This document shows positions 1 through 8,294 of a DNA stretch of 64,000 nucleotides, piece after piece. The notes beneath the pieces were generated by a model that worked only from the letters and a program-made list of their open reading frames with translations, was not told the origin of the DNA and searched no databases. The position numbers and the translations under genes are program-made. The first letter of the stretch is position 1. Each line of letters starts with the position of its first letter. The stretch is taken from contig JAEEXI010000010.1 in NCBI GenBank assembly GCA_016291495.1, positions 1 to 64,000 on the forward strand, given 5' to 3'. The stretch comes from Prevotella sp. GTDB taxonomy: Bacteria; Bacteroidota; Bacteroidia; Bacteroidales; Bacteroidaceae.

Positions 1-134
1 GAAAGCATCTAAGCGCGAAGCCGGCCTCAAGATGAGGACTCCATTGAGGGTCGTCCTAGACGAGGACGTTGATAGGCTTCAGGTGTAAAGACGGTGACGT
101 CAAAGCCGAGAAGTACTAATTGCCCGAATGCTTT
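1..134 (+). rRNA. rrl: 23S ribosomal RNA, 3' end (partial)
   Basis: The first ~134 bases carry the conserved end of bacterial 23S rRNA: the GAAAGCATCTAAGCGCGAAG and GAGAAGTACTAATTGCCCGA blocks, the latter being the usual 3' strand before the terminal helix. The gene begins outside the window. The exact 3' end is uncertain by about ten bases. Confidence 0.95.
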
Positions 135-267
135 CGCAGCGAAGTCATATTTTCAGGTGTTGGACACAGTAGGGTCCGATCGCAGCTTGCTTGTGGAGAT
201 TGTCACCTATACGGTGCATTTCATAATTATGCATTAAGCATTATGAATTATGCATTCGAAGATTTAT
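135..267 (+). other. 23S-5S internal transcribed spacer
   Basis: No tRNA is visible in this spacer. Positions 222-257 hold a run built from the words CATAATTATGCAT, TAAGCATTATG and AATTATGCAT, which is both directly and invertedly repetitive. Similar AT-rich self-complementary runs occur elsewhere in the window (26449-26476). It may base-pair during rRNA processing or be a small dispersed repeat. Confidence 0.7.
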
Positions 268-379
<112 letters not shown>

Positions 380-387
380 TTCAAAGA

Positions 388-430
388 GAGAAGCCCTGAG
401 TCAGCAATGACCCGGGGCTTCTTCGTTTTT
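388..430 (+). terminator. rRNA operon terminator (copy 1)
   Basis: A hairpin with outer stem GAAGCCC/GGGCTTC, inner TGAGTCA/TGACCCG (one wobble, one mismatch), GCAA tetraloop and a T-rich tail ends the rrn operon. The same element recurs at 2109-2151 (first 37 nt identical), so the hipBA pair lies exactly between the two copies. Confidence 0.9.
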
Positions 431-480
431 GTTATTATGCAAAGGTATCAACTTCTCATTGCGCAAAAAATCTTGTAAAA

Positions 481-515
481 TGTTTGTTATATTAAACATA
501 TTTGTTTATCTTTGC
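481..515 (+). promoter_or_regulatory. hipBA promoter with overlapping palindromic operators
   Basis: A -7 box TATCTTTG at 507-514 has TTTG 20 nt upstream (483-486), the standard Bacteroidota spacing. Overlaid are alternating half-sites TGTTT (481-485), AAACA (494-498) and TGTTT (503-507), giving two overlapping inverted repeats across the -33 and -7 elements. Autorepression by the adjacent XRE antitoxin is the natural inference. Confidence 0.6.
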
Positions 516-533
516 ACCCGATAAGATACAATT

Positions 534-833
534 ATGAGTAAGAATACATTCGGAAAGACGATGCCAAGGGCTTTGACCCAGCTGTTGCAGCTCATGGGTG
601 AACAGATTATGCTGGCACGCAAGCGCAGGCATCTCTCTATGCAGGACGTAGCAGAAAGGGCAACGGTGACACGACTGACTGTCTCGAAGGTGGAACATGG
701 AGACCCTACGGTTTCCATGGGTATCTATGCGCGTGTGCTCTTTGCTTTAAATCTTGAGAAGGACATCGCGTTGCTCGCAGCCGACGATGCTCTGGGTCGT
801 CAGCTTCAGGATGCAGAATTATTGCGCAAATGA
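534..833 (+). CDS. hipB: HipB-type XRE antitoxin / transcriptional regulator
   Basis: A 99-residue protein with a Cro/C1-type helix-turn-helix at about residues 17-72 (IMLARKRRHLSMQDVAERA followed by TRLTVSKVEHGDPTVSMGIY). This is the DNA-binding antitoxin of a HipBA type II system: it should bind HipA and repress its own promoter. Start ATG 534 lies 19 nt after the -7 box. The stop overlaps the hipA start (ATGA, 830-833), so the pair is translationally coupled. The C-terminal 20 residues are helical and probably contact the kinase. It is named from position and fold; the XRE domain alone does not distinguish HipB from other regulators. Confidence 0.85.
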   Translation: MSKNTFGKTMPRALTQLLQLMGEQIMLARKRRHLSMQDVAERATVTRLTVSKVEHGDPTVSMGIYARVLFALNLEKDIALLAADDALGRQLQDAELLRK

Positions 834-2083
834 AAAAGATTACGGTTTACGCAGATTTCGATTTCCTTGCATCACCGCAGGAAATTGGCACCTTGGGCTA
901 CGAACGAGTTCGAGGCAAGGATCACTTTGTCTTTGAATATGCGCGTGAATGGCTGAAGCAGCATGGTGGCATCGTGTTGAGTGGCGATCTGATGAATGTT
1001 CCCTTGTTGCAACACCCTCGTAGCACAGATAGTGTGTTTGGCTTTGTCAAGGATTCCTTCCCCGACCGCTGGGGACGGCTGTTGCTCGATCGCAGGGAAC
1101 GCCTAAAGGCGCAAGCCGAGGGAAGACCCGTACGGATGCTCACCAACTACGACTACCTTACGGGTATTGAGGACTTTACCCGCATGGGCGGCATACGCTA
1201 CAAAAGTGACGACTCCGAAGAATACATCAACGCGAGTGCAAAATATCTTGTTCCTCCCATCGAGAGCCTTCGCGCACTGTGTGATGCCTGTCATGAGATT
1301 GAGTTGGCAGAAGAACGTAACGAATTGCCCGAGCAGCGTTGGCTAGACCAGTTGATTGACCCAGGAACATCGCTTGGTGGTGCCCGTCCCAAAGCAAACG
1401 TCATCGATACCGACGGCAGACTCTATGTGGCTAAGTTCCCATCAAAGAAGGATTTGAATAATACGGAACTCATTGAGCATTTCGCTCATCGGTTGGCAGC
1501 TAAGGCTGGTATCAACGTGGCTCAGACGCACACCATCAAGATATCGAAAGACCGCGACCTGTTGCTTTCCGAGCGTTTCGACAGAACCGCCGATGGCCGT
1601 CGCATACATTTTGCGTCTGCTATGTCGCTACTTGGATTGGATGACGGTGCTGGCAGCAGCACAGGTAATGGCTATTTGGACATCGTAGATTTCATCCTTC
1701 AGGGGTGTGTGAATGTCCAGAAGAACCTCAGGGAACTCTACCGCCGAGTGGCATTCAACGTGATGTTCGGCAATACCGACGACCACTTCCGCAACCACGG
1801 TTTCCTGCTTACCCCGAAAGGCTGGACGCTCTCACCAGTCTACGACATCAACCCGGGAACCAAAACGCATCAATGCCTGCTTATTGACCAATATACCGAG
1901 CAGTCGGATGTTAACACTTTGTTACAAGCCTCGGGTAGCTATATGCTTGAGCGACAGGAGGCTACAGAAATCATAGAAGAGGTTCATGCTGCCATCAAAG
2001 ACTGGCGCAAGACAGCCACAGAACTTCAGATTTCCCACAAAATACTTGAATCCTATTGTAACCGATGGGATAATCTGACATGA
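830..2083 (+). CDS. hipA: HipA-family serine/threonine kinase toxin
   Basis: A 417-residue HipA-like kinase. The order is an N-terminal subdomain; the Gly-rich loop GTSLGGARPKANV near residue 180; LLLSERFDR, which is the conserved strand before the catalytic lobe; and FGNTDDHFRNHGF near 313-325, with the catalytic Asp/Asn, followed by LSPVYDINP, the metal-binding Asp motif. HipA of E. coli phosphorylates glutamyl-tRNA synthetase; other HipA families use other substrates, so the target here is unknown. All visible catalytic motifs are intact. At 417 aa it is close to E. coli HipA (~440), so this is the long single-gene form rather than the split HipS/HipT form. It is co-transcribed with hipB and followed by a second copy of the rrn terminator. 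Confidence 0.92.
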   Translation: MKKITVYADFDFLASPQEIGTLGYERVRGKDHFVFEYAREWLKQHGGIVLSGDLMNVPLLQHPRSTDSVFGFVKDSFPDRWGRLLLDRRERLKAQAEGRPVRMLTNYDYLTGIEDFTRMGGIRYKSDDSEEYINASAKYLVPPIESLRALCDACHEIELAEERNELPEQRWLDQLIDPGTSLGGARPKANVIDTDGRLYVAKFPSKKDLNNTELIEHFAHRLAAKAGINVAQTHTIKISKDRDLLLSERFDRTADGRRIHFASAMSLLGLDDGAGSSTGNGYLDIVDFILQGCVNVQKNLRELYRRVAFNVMFGNTDDHFRNHGFLLTPKGWTLSPVYDINPGTKTHQCLLIDQYTEQSDVNTLLQASGSYMLERQEATEIIEEVHAAIKDWRKTATELQISHKILESYCNRWDNLT

Positions 2084-2108
2084 TACCAGGGACTGGTACT
2101 GTTGACAT

Positions 2109-2151
2109 GAGAAGCCCTGAGTCAGCAATGACCCGGGGCTTCTTCATTTTT
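2109..2151 (+). terminator. rrn-type terminator (copy 2) ending hipBA
   Basis: Nearly identical to the terminator at 388-430 (42 of 43 positions: 37 identical, one G/A change, then five T). It begins 25 nt after the hipA stop and would end the hipBA transcript. Confidence 0.88.
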
Positions 2152-2513
2152 ACTACCTCTGACTTCGTCAGAACGGTCCATGACCCTTGATCTACTCGCA
2201 AAAAATCTCTTGCGCACTCACCTGAAAGTTTGTAACCAATGAAACCTGAGACTTTAGAGGCTTTTGAGACCGCTTAGGCTTGATACACACCTGTTTTCAG
2301 ACTTATTAACAGATATTCTAATACTTACTAACAGATTTTTTAAGGCTTGAAAAGGTGTGGCATTGTCATTGGTAGATCAGGGTAGATTAGGGGCGCACAG
2401 ACTTTGGAATCCCATTTAAGTAACCTGTAAATACAGAAAGTGTAAAAAGTGTACTCGTAAGATTTGGCAGATGGAGAATATGTTCGTATATTTGCAGAGA
2501 AAATAAACATAAT
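2152..2513 (+). promoter_or_regulatory. Intergenic region with promoter of the first barrel gene
   Basis: No gene is visible. From 2197 the sequence is a copy of the region upstream of the second barrel gene (10460-10708). Copy 1 carries 67 extra bases bounded by AGGCTTGA at 2276-2283 and 2343-2350, consistent with loss in the other copy by slippage between direct repeats. The promoter is TATATTTG at 2487-2494 with TTTG at 2463-2466, spacing 20. A small palindrome TCTGAC-TTC-GTCAGA lies at 2158-2172. Confidence 0.75.
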
Positions 2514-3291
2514 ATGATGAAGAAACTATTTTTATTGGCAGCATTCGTTAGCTGTATGGCAGGCGTGAACGCACAGAATCCGAAGGGAAAGTTTTCCATC
2601 AAACCGATGGCGGGTATCAACGTGACAGGGCTGAGCGGTGGTATCAGTGACATGTATCACTATAAGGTACGCTTCACGGCAGGTGTGGAGGCAGAGTATG
2701 GCGTGAATGACTGGCTGGGCGTGTCGTTGGGTGCCGTCTATTCGCAGCAGGGTGCCAAGGTGGATGGTGCCGTGAAAGTTCTATCTGCACTGGATGACGG
2801 GACAACCTATCTGAATCGTGTACAGATGAATGGTAAACTGCATTGTGAGTACATCAATATCCCTCTGTTGGCGAATTTCTACATCCCGGGCGTGAAGGGG
2901 CTTGCCGTCAAGGCTGGCGTGCAGTTGGGACTGCTCGTGGGTAGTAAGATGGAGGCGGTCTATTATACAGTCTCAGTTCCATACACCGAATCTTCAGAAT
3001 TCACCATTGGTTCATCAGAAGAAACACATGATTCACCTGTATTTTCAAGAGTTGAAGGAAACGTTTCTGATGTCTGCAAGTCTGTCGATTTCGGCATTCC
3101 CGTTGGACTTTCGTATGAGTATAGGAATGTGGTGTTAGATGCCCGTTATTACTTTGGTCTGACCAAGATAGACAAGACTGCCAATCCAGATGACTGCCGC
3201 AACCGCTACTTCAGTTTCACGTTGGGCTACAGGTTCCATTTGTGAAAAGCGACGATCAAACCCTGTTCTCTCTATTGTTCATCAGCCGTCA
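2197..3291 (+). repeat. Segmental duplication, copy 1
   Basis: The barrel gene with about 310 nt upstream and 46 nt downstream is repeated at 10460-11486. The two copies are in direct orientation, 8.2 kb apart, and similarity stops abruptly after CCGTCA (3291 and 11486). A third partial copy of only the upstream part lies at about 11913-11996. Confidence 0.9.
2514..3245 (+). CDS. PorT/OmpW-like outer-membrane beta-barrel protein (copy 1)
   Basis: A 243-residue protein with an N-terminal signal peptide (KKLFLLAAFVSCMAGVNA, cleavage before QNPKG). Alternating hydrophobic strands end in the strand YFSFTLGYRFHL, typical of small outer-membrane barrel proteins (OMP_b-brl_2 type). The central segment of about residues 156-190, rich in Ser/Glu/Thr, is probably an exposed loop. 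The protein is nearly identical to that at 10709-11440, with conservative differences such as Gln/Glu, Phe/Val, Ser/Thr, Arg/Lys and Asp/Glu. Function is unknown. The stop codon is in the same frame as the RHS remnant that follows, with no intervening stop. Confidence 0.8.
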   Translation: MMKKLFLLAAFVSCMAGVNAQNPKGKFSIKPMAGINVTGLSGGISDMYHYKVRFTAGVEAEYGVNDWLGVSLGAVYSQQGAKVDGAVKVLSALDDGTTYLNRVQMNGKLHCEYINIPLLANFYIPGVKGLAVKAGVQLGLLVGSKMEAVYYTVSVPYTESSEFTIGSSEETHDSPVFSRVEGNVSDVCKSVDFGIPVGLSYEYRNVVLDARYYFGLTKIDKTANPDDCRNRYFSFTLGYRFHL

Positions 3292-3344
3292 GCGGTCCGA
3301 ACTACAGCGGTGCGTTTCATTTTCGAGACGGGGCTAATGCAACT

Positions 3345-4592
3345 TTGGAGTACGAATATGACCAGAACGGCAATATGACGAAAGATTTGAATAAGAATAT
3401 TTCGTCAATTCAATATAATTTGCTAAATTTGCCGTCGAATATCAGTTATTCGAATGGCAGGAGTGCCACGTATGTCTATGGGGCAGACGGGAAGAAACTT
3501 CACGTGGGTTATACTGTCCCTGGCTCTGCATCCACAACTGCGGACTATTGCGGAGGAAAGATATACGAGAACAATGTACTGAAACAGATTCTCATCGACT
3601 GTGGCTACATCACGTTCAGTGGCACTACACCGCAGTACCACTTCTACCTGCAGGACCACCTTGGCAACAACCGTGTGGTAGTCAGCGCAGGCGGCACGGT
3701 GGAACAGGTGAACCACTACTATCCTTACGGTGGTCTGATGGGCGAGAGCACCAGCGGTGACCTTCAGCGCTTCAAGTACAACGGCAAGGAGCTGGACCGC
3801 ATGCACGGTCTGGACTGGTTGGACTATGGTGCAAGACACTTTGATGGGGCGAGGGGACAGTGGAACGGAGTGGACAGGTTGGCGGAGAAATATCCTTATC
3901 TGAGCCCTTATCATTTTGGTAAGGATAATCCTCTAAGATACAAAGACCTTGATGGCAATGATAATTTTGACGTTGTTGTCGGCTGGGGTATTGGTCTTGT
4001 TACAAACATCATCCCTGGGACAAGCGGACTGAGGGATGAGTACATTCCCAATGATGCAACAGACTACAACAATGCCTTGCAAGGAGCGGATAACGCCGCC
4101 ATGGCAATCGGTGGAATGGCAAATGACGCAGGTAACGGGATGATGGCAGGAGGAGCAGCGATTGCCGCTACTGGCGCAGTCTCTGTTGTCGCATCTGGTG
4201 GAACGGCTGCTATGGGTGGAGTAACTGCTGTTGGAGTGGGAAAGGTGACTACAATAGGAGGTGTTTTGCTAAAGGGCCTTGGCGTTATGATGCAGATGAA
4301 TGCTGCAAATAACAAAGGTGAAGGGTATGAGAAAGGAAAGAATGGAACACAAACGAATAGCAAAACTATTTGGAAAAGTAAGGGTAAAGATAATGCTAGA
4401 ATTGATGTTGAAAATCCCAACCCTTCAAAGAGAAAAGGACAAATTCATTATCAAAAAGGGGCTAAAAAATATATATATGATTCTAAGAAAAAAGAATTCA
4501 AAGGAGCGCCGAATAGCGTAAATAAACTTCTGGAAGATGATGAAGTAAAGAGAGCCGTCAAAAAAGGTGAAAAATATTTAAATGAATTATGA
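3345..4592 (+). CDS. Orphan RHS tip with C-terminal toxin domain (5'-truncated)
   Basis: The protein starts in the middle of RHS repeats (YEYDQNGNMTKDLNKN, YVYGADGKKLHVGY). It continues through the RHS-associated core (YNGKELDRMHGLDWLDYGARHFD...DNPLRYKDLDGN, about residues 140-205), a Gly/Ala-rich pretoxin stretch and a basic C-terminal domain (about 335-415) with RIDVENPNPSKRKGQIHYQ and APNSVNKLLEDDEV. The latter recalls the polymorphic-toxin type 24 family, a predicted nuclease; this is recognition by eye. Full RHS proteins have over a thousand residues, so the 5' part is missing. The frame is open back to the barrel-gene stop (3246); the first ATG is 3375 and TTG 3345 is only the first alternative start. 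It is probably a displaced tip that needs recombination with a full RHS gene, or is silent. ATGA overlap couples it to the next gene. Confidence 0.82.
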   Translation: MEYEYDQNGNMTKDLNKNISSIQYNLLNLPSNISYSNGRSATYVYGADGKKLHVGYTVPGSASTTADYCGGKIYENNVLKQILIDCGYITFSGTTPQYHFYLQDHLGNNRVVVSAGGTVEQVNHYYPYGGLMGESTSGDLQRFKYNGKELDRMHGLDWLDYGARHFDGARGQWNGVDRLAEKYPYLSPYHFGKDNPLRYKDLDGNDNFDVVVGWGIGLVTNIIPGTSGLRDEYIPNDATDYNNALQGADNAAMAIGGMANDAGNGMMAGGAAIAATGAVSVVASGGTAAMGGVTAVGVGKVTTIGGVLLKGLGVMMQMNAANNKGEGYEKGKNGTQTNSKTIWKSKGKDNARIDVENPNPSKRKGQIHYQKGAKKYIYDSKKKEFKGAPNSVNKLLEDDEVKRAVKKGEKYLNEL

Positions 4593-5071
4593 TAATAATA
4601 AACGATAAAATGTTTAACATTATACGAAAAGAGTCTAATAATTCTAGATATTTACCAAAAGGGCTTAATCGTATTTTAAGAGATGGTGTATCTCTACATA
4701 ATGATTGTCTAGTTTTAGATTATTTTTGGAAAGCTAATCAGCATTTATTGGAACAGGAGTTTCAAGATAAAACCCATTATGAATGTTTTATAAACGGATT
4801 TCATCTGAATGACTTTTGCAAATTGAATGCGGCTAAATATTTATTTGTATTCATAAAAAAATTAGTAAATTTAATTAAAGATAGCAATTCTTCTTATAGA
4901 TTTTCAATAATGATTACAATAAATCATCAAGATGTACATTTAACTTTTCATGTAAAGCATCAAAACGAACCAGAATGGTTTGAATTGGAGCAAATCGATA
5001 AAAGTAATGATGCTATGATGATAATAAAATTTGAGAAGGGAACGGTCTGCCGGGAAAACTGGGGACTCTAA
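4589..5071 (+). CDS. Putative immunity protein for the RHS toxin
   Basis: A 160-residue cytosolic-looking protein (no signal peptide) whose start overlaps the toxin stop by four bases, the normal toxin-immunity arrangement of polymorphic toxin loci. I do not recognise its family. It is strikingly AT-rich and Lys/Asn/Ile-rich compared with neighbours, as horizontally shuffled tip-immunity cassettes often are. The AT-rich character ends near 5035; the last residues (CRENWGL) come from more GC-rich DNA, so the C-terminus may be altered at a recombination junction. Confidence 0.65.
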   Translation: MIIINDKMFNIIRKESNNSRYLPKGLNRILRDGVSLHNDCLVLDYFWKANQHLLEQEFQDKTHYECFINGFHLNDFCKLNAAKYLFVFIKKLVNLIKDSNSSYRFSIMITINHQDVHLTFHVKHQNEPEWFELEQIDKSNDAMMIIKFEKGTVCRENWGL

Positions 5072-5223
5072 CTTTGCGCTCAGATAGAAGAAAAACGGGG
5101 GACTCAAAAGACGGTTTTTGCTTTGGCAAGCGACTTAGCCGATGACTGAAAGATCCACTTTCCTGCCCAATCATTTTGTAGATTGAATAAAAGACGTAAA
5201 TAAACACTATTTAAACAAACAAG

Positions 5224-6372
5224 ATGAAACATATATTATCCATTATTATACTAACTCTGACAGGTTTACAGAGCCATGCCCAAAACATTACGGGTAGTCA
5301 TGCCTATCGCATTGGTGACAAAATTACCAAGCAGGTGGTGGAGTATGCTCCCGACGAGGTGTCCTTTGCCAATATGGTGTGGGACCTCCGCGAGTTGTCT
5401 GACCTTGACAAGAAGCATGAGGTCAGCTATTTAGATGTCTTTGGAAAGGACAACCTGTTGGCGGGGGTGGAGGACAACACCCTCCACTACTATGAGCACC
5501 GGAACGACTCATTGCTGCTATGGGGCTACGAGAACAACCTGGCGAAGTCGGTGTACGACCGTCCTATACTCCTGCTGAAGACCCCGCTGGTGTATGGCAG
5601 CCGGCATGTCGGGCTGTTCCACGGCCGGATGGCATATTGCGAACGGGTGTTCTCACGGGTGTTCGGTGAGTACATGGTCAAGGTTGACGGCACGGGTATG
5701 ATGCTGCTGTCTGGCGGTGACACGCTGCGCCATGTGAGCCGTGTGCACCTCCGTGAGGTGACGGTGAGCCGTCCCTGTCCACAGATTTCCACGGACAAGG
5801 CACTCAAGGCATATACGGACAGCCTGCCTTTCACTAATGACAGCATCAGGGCAGGTCTTTTAGGTGACAGCCTGCGTACAGTGACGGACACCTACCGCTG
5901 GTATGCCCTAGGCTACCGCTATCCGATTCTGGAGACCATCAGGACGGAGACACAGGGCTGCAAGCCGGTAACCGCTGCCTATTACTGCCCTCCCGAGGAA
6001 CAGCAGACCCTGTATGACGATGAGAACGAGCAGGTGCGCAAGCAACTTGCCGACCTCGACCGCCAGAATGCAGGCACTGGGAATAATGGTGACGGCAACG
6101 GACAGGGCGACACACAGCCCTCCGCGCTGTCACGCTGTGATGTGAGTGTCAGCGGCCAGACTATAACCATCGATTATGACCTGAGTGAGGGTGCCACGGT
6201 GAAGGGCCTTGTCTGCAACGTGTCGGGCATGGTGTTCCGCCAGCAGTCCCAGACCCACGCTCCCGGCGAGCACTACCGAATGCAACTCGACTGCACGGGT
6301 CTCCGCCGTGGCGAGTATGTTCTCTACCTGAATGTCAACGGCCAGGTGACTGGCATTACGGTTAGCCTGTAA
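5224..6372 (+). CDS. Secreted protein with C-terminal sorting-like domain
   Basis: A 382-residue protein with a signal peptide (KHILSIIILTLTGLQSHAQ). The mature N-terminal 230 residues are not a family I can name. A low-complexity Asn/Gly/Gln linker (GTGNNGDGNGQGDTQ, about 287-301) separates a C-terminal beta domain of about 70 residues ending GLRRGEYVLYLNVNGQVTGITVSL. This pattern resembles the type IX secretion C-terminal domain. It follows the toxin-immunity pair after 150 nt. Proteins of this layout often sit beside RHS genes in Bacteroidota, but the association here is positional only. Confidence 0.65.
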   Translation: MKHILSIIILTLTGLQSHAQNITGSHAYRIGDKITKQVVEYAPDEVSFANMVWDLRELSDLDKKHEVSYLDVFGKDNLLAGVEDNTLHYYEHRNDSLLLWGYENNLAKSVYDRPILLLKTPLVYGSRHVGLFHGRMAYCERVFSRVFGEYMVKVDGTGMMLLSGGDTLRHVSRVHLREVTVSRPCPQISTDKALKAYTDSLPFTNDSIRAGLLGDSLRTVTDTYRWYALGYRYPILETIRTETQGCKPVTAAYYCPPEEQQTLYDDENEQVRKQLADLDRQNAGTGNNGDGNGQGDTQPSALSRCDVSVSGQTITIDYDLSEGATVKGLVCNVSGMVFRQQSQTHAPGEHYRMQLDCTGLRRGEYVLYLNVNGQVTGITVSL

Positions 6373-6387
6373 ATAAATCGTGTAAAA

Positions 6388-6419
6388 TTTGTTTATACAA
6401 ACAAAGATGTTTATATTTG
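6388..6419 (+). promoter_or_regulatory. Promoter of the DUF3857 gene pair
   Basis: TTTG at 6388-6391 and TATATTTG at 6412-6419 with exactly 20 nt between them. The start codon at 6451 follows 32 nt later. Confidence 0.7.
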
Positions 6420-6450
6420 CGGAGAAAATATACCAATACCAAAAGAAAAG

Positions 6451-8292
6451 ATGAAGCAATTGGTTTTGTTGTTTCTTTTCCTGCTGTCATGCAGTAACAG
6501 TGGATTTGCCCAGAATGCCATTGTCGAAGAGGCGTTGACAGAGGTCAGATGTGAGAGTAACACACACATGACGACTCACTATAAAGAGACGATAACTATT
6601 CTCAACGAGCAGGGAGCGCATCATGCCTTTTTCGTCTGTTCCTGTAGTAAGAAAGATTACATGACCTCTTTCCGAGGACAAGTGACAGATCAGACAGGAA
6701 AGGTCATTCGCAAGATCAAGGAGAGCGAACTTGAGCGTACGGAGTATTCCCCGTATCTGGCAGTTGACGACTACAAGATGTATCTTGACTATACGCCGCC
6801 GGTCTATCCCGTTACCATCACTTATGAATGGACCATTGACAGTCGTGACAACCTGATTACATTCCCATGTTTCTGTCCGCAGACAGACTATGACGTAAGT
6901 GTCAGAAAGGCTACCTACAGCCTGAAAGCTCCTAAAAGTATGACCATCCTCCATGCCGAACAGAATATCGACAATGAGGTGAGCGTCAGTGAATACGCTA
7001 AGGGTATGCTGCTCATCACGCTTACTCTGAACGACCTGCCCATGTTGAAAAGGGAGCCGTATACCCGTCCGCTACGGGAAAGGATACCATTGGCAAGGTT
7101 TGCTCCGGCCGACTTTGCCTATTACGGTACTCAAGGCAGTCAGCGCAATTGGAAAGACTACGGACAGTGGAACTACAACCTTATCCGGGGACTTGACATC
7201 CTGCCCAAGACCGTATGTCAGGAACTGCACTTGCTGACGGATTCGCTAAAGACCGACAGGGAGAAGGTGGAGGCCCTCTACCGGCGGTTGGGGACGACCA
7301 CTCGCTATGTTGCCATCCTTTTGGGCATTGGAGGACTGCAGCCAGCTTCTGCCACCACTGTCTGCAAAAATGGATTCGGTGATTGCAAAGGGCTGTCAAA
7401 CTATATGCATGCCATGTTGAAAGAGGTGGGTATCCCTTCCAACTATACCATTATCAGCACTACTAACCGAAGGTTCATGAAAGACTTCACTGGTACAGAC
7501 CAGATGAACCATGTTATTCTGCAAGTACCCCTCCAGAACGATACCCTTTGGTTGGAATGTACTAACCCGCAGTTGCCTATGGGTTATGTGCATAAGGATA
7601 TTGCCGGGCACGATGCTGTTGAGATTAGTGAACAGGGAGGGCGCCTCGTGCAGTTACCTATTTATGCCGACAGCACAAATCTGATGCGCAGCAAAGTGGA
7701 TATCAGTCTTACCCAGGACGGGACAGCCAATCTGAAGGTGTTACAAGAAACTTTCAACCAACAGTATGAAGACCGCATCCGCTTTTTAAGGATGGACGGG
7801 AAAGAACGTCAGAAGACACTCCCGCTGATAGTGGATGCGCCGCTGACAGAAATTCACAAAATAGACATTCAGGAGGATGGTGCTAAGATATCACTTGATA
7901 CAGAGATCAGAAGCGAGAAATATGCCACCAAGACAGGACGGCGGCTCTTTGTCCCGATTTGTCCTCTTCATCATGGTTATTCCATACCTCATGCCACGAC
8001 AGAACGGAAAGAAGACATCTGGCTGGAGACTGGGTTCCTAGACGAGGACAACATCACGCTGACCATTCCAGAAGGATACGGCATTGAGGCATACCCTAGG
8101 GAGGTAAGCATAGAGCAGCCTTTTGCATCATTCTCCTTCTCCCTGCAAGTGGACGGTAGGGTGATTCGTGTAAAAAACCGCCTGTTGATGAGGTCGGGAG
8201 TCTTTGACAAGTCACTTTTCCCCCCATTCACGGATTTCTTGCGTACAATTAACAATATATACAATCAGAAAATCGTACTTAAAAAAATATAA
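6451..8292 (+). CDS. DUF3857 / transglutaminase-like secreted protein, triad intact
   Basis: A 613-residue protein with a signal peptide (LVLLFLFLLSCSNSGFAQ; the Cys pair makes a lipoprotein possible). The N-terminal beta-sandwich fits DUF3857 (about 25-235, with YPVTITYEWTIDS). A transglutaminase/papain-like core follows at about 275-400, with NGFGDCKGLSNYMHAML (catalytic Cys near 312), QMNHVILQV (His near 352) and LWLECTNP (third residue). C-terminal beta domain follows. Such proteins in Bacteroidota are periplasmic or surface proteins of unknown substrate. Only 2 nt separate it from the next gene, a diverged paralogue, so the two are one operon. Confidence 0.82.
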   Translation: MKQLVLLFLFLLSCSNSGFAQNAIVEEALTEVRCESNTHMTTHYKETITILNEQGAHHAFFVCSCSKKDYMTSFRGQVTDQTGKVIRKIKESELERTEYSPYLAVDDYKMYLDYTPPVYPVTITYEWTIDSRDNLITFPCFCPQTDYDVSVRKATYSLKAPKSMTILHAEQNIDNEVSVSEYAKGMLLITLTLNDLPMLKREPYTRPLRERIPLARFAPADFAYYGTQGSQRNWKDYGQWNYNLIRGLDILPKTVCQELHLLTDSLKTDREKVEALYRRLGTTTRYVAILLGIGGLQPASATTVCKNGFGDCKGLSNYMHAMLKEVGIPSNYTIISTTNRRFMKDFTGTDQMNHVILQVPLQNDTLWLECTNPQLPMGYVHKDIAGHDAVEISEQGGRLVQLPIYADSTNLMRSKVDISLTQDGTANLKVLQETFNQQYEDRIRFLRMDGKERQKTLPLIVDAPLTEIHKIDIQEDGAKISLDTEIRSEKYATKTGRRLFVPICPLHHGYSIPHATTERKEDIWLETGFLDEDNITLTIPEGYGIEAYPREVSIEQPFASFSFSLQVDGRVIRVKNRLLMRSGVFDKSLFPPFTDFLRTINNIYNQKIVLKKI

Positions 8293-8294
8293 CT

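Noticed and set aside
2514..4592. Natural fusion gene of barrel and RHS protein
   Set aside because: They share a frame, but a TGA separates them and similarity to the second barrel copy shows that the barrel gene is complete. The shared frame can be chance.
5072..5223. Riboswitch or further gene after the immunity gene
   Set aside because: The 150-nt gap has no clear aptamer, hairpin terminator or credible open frame; I see only leader sequence.
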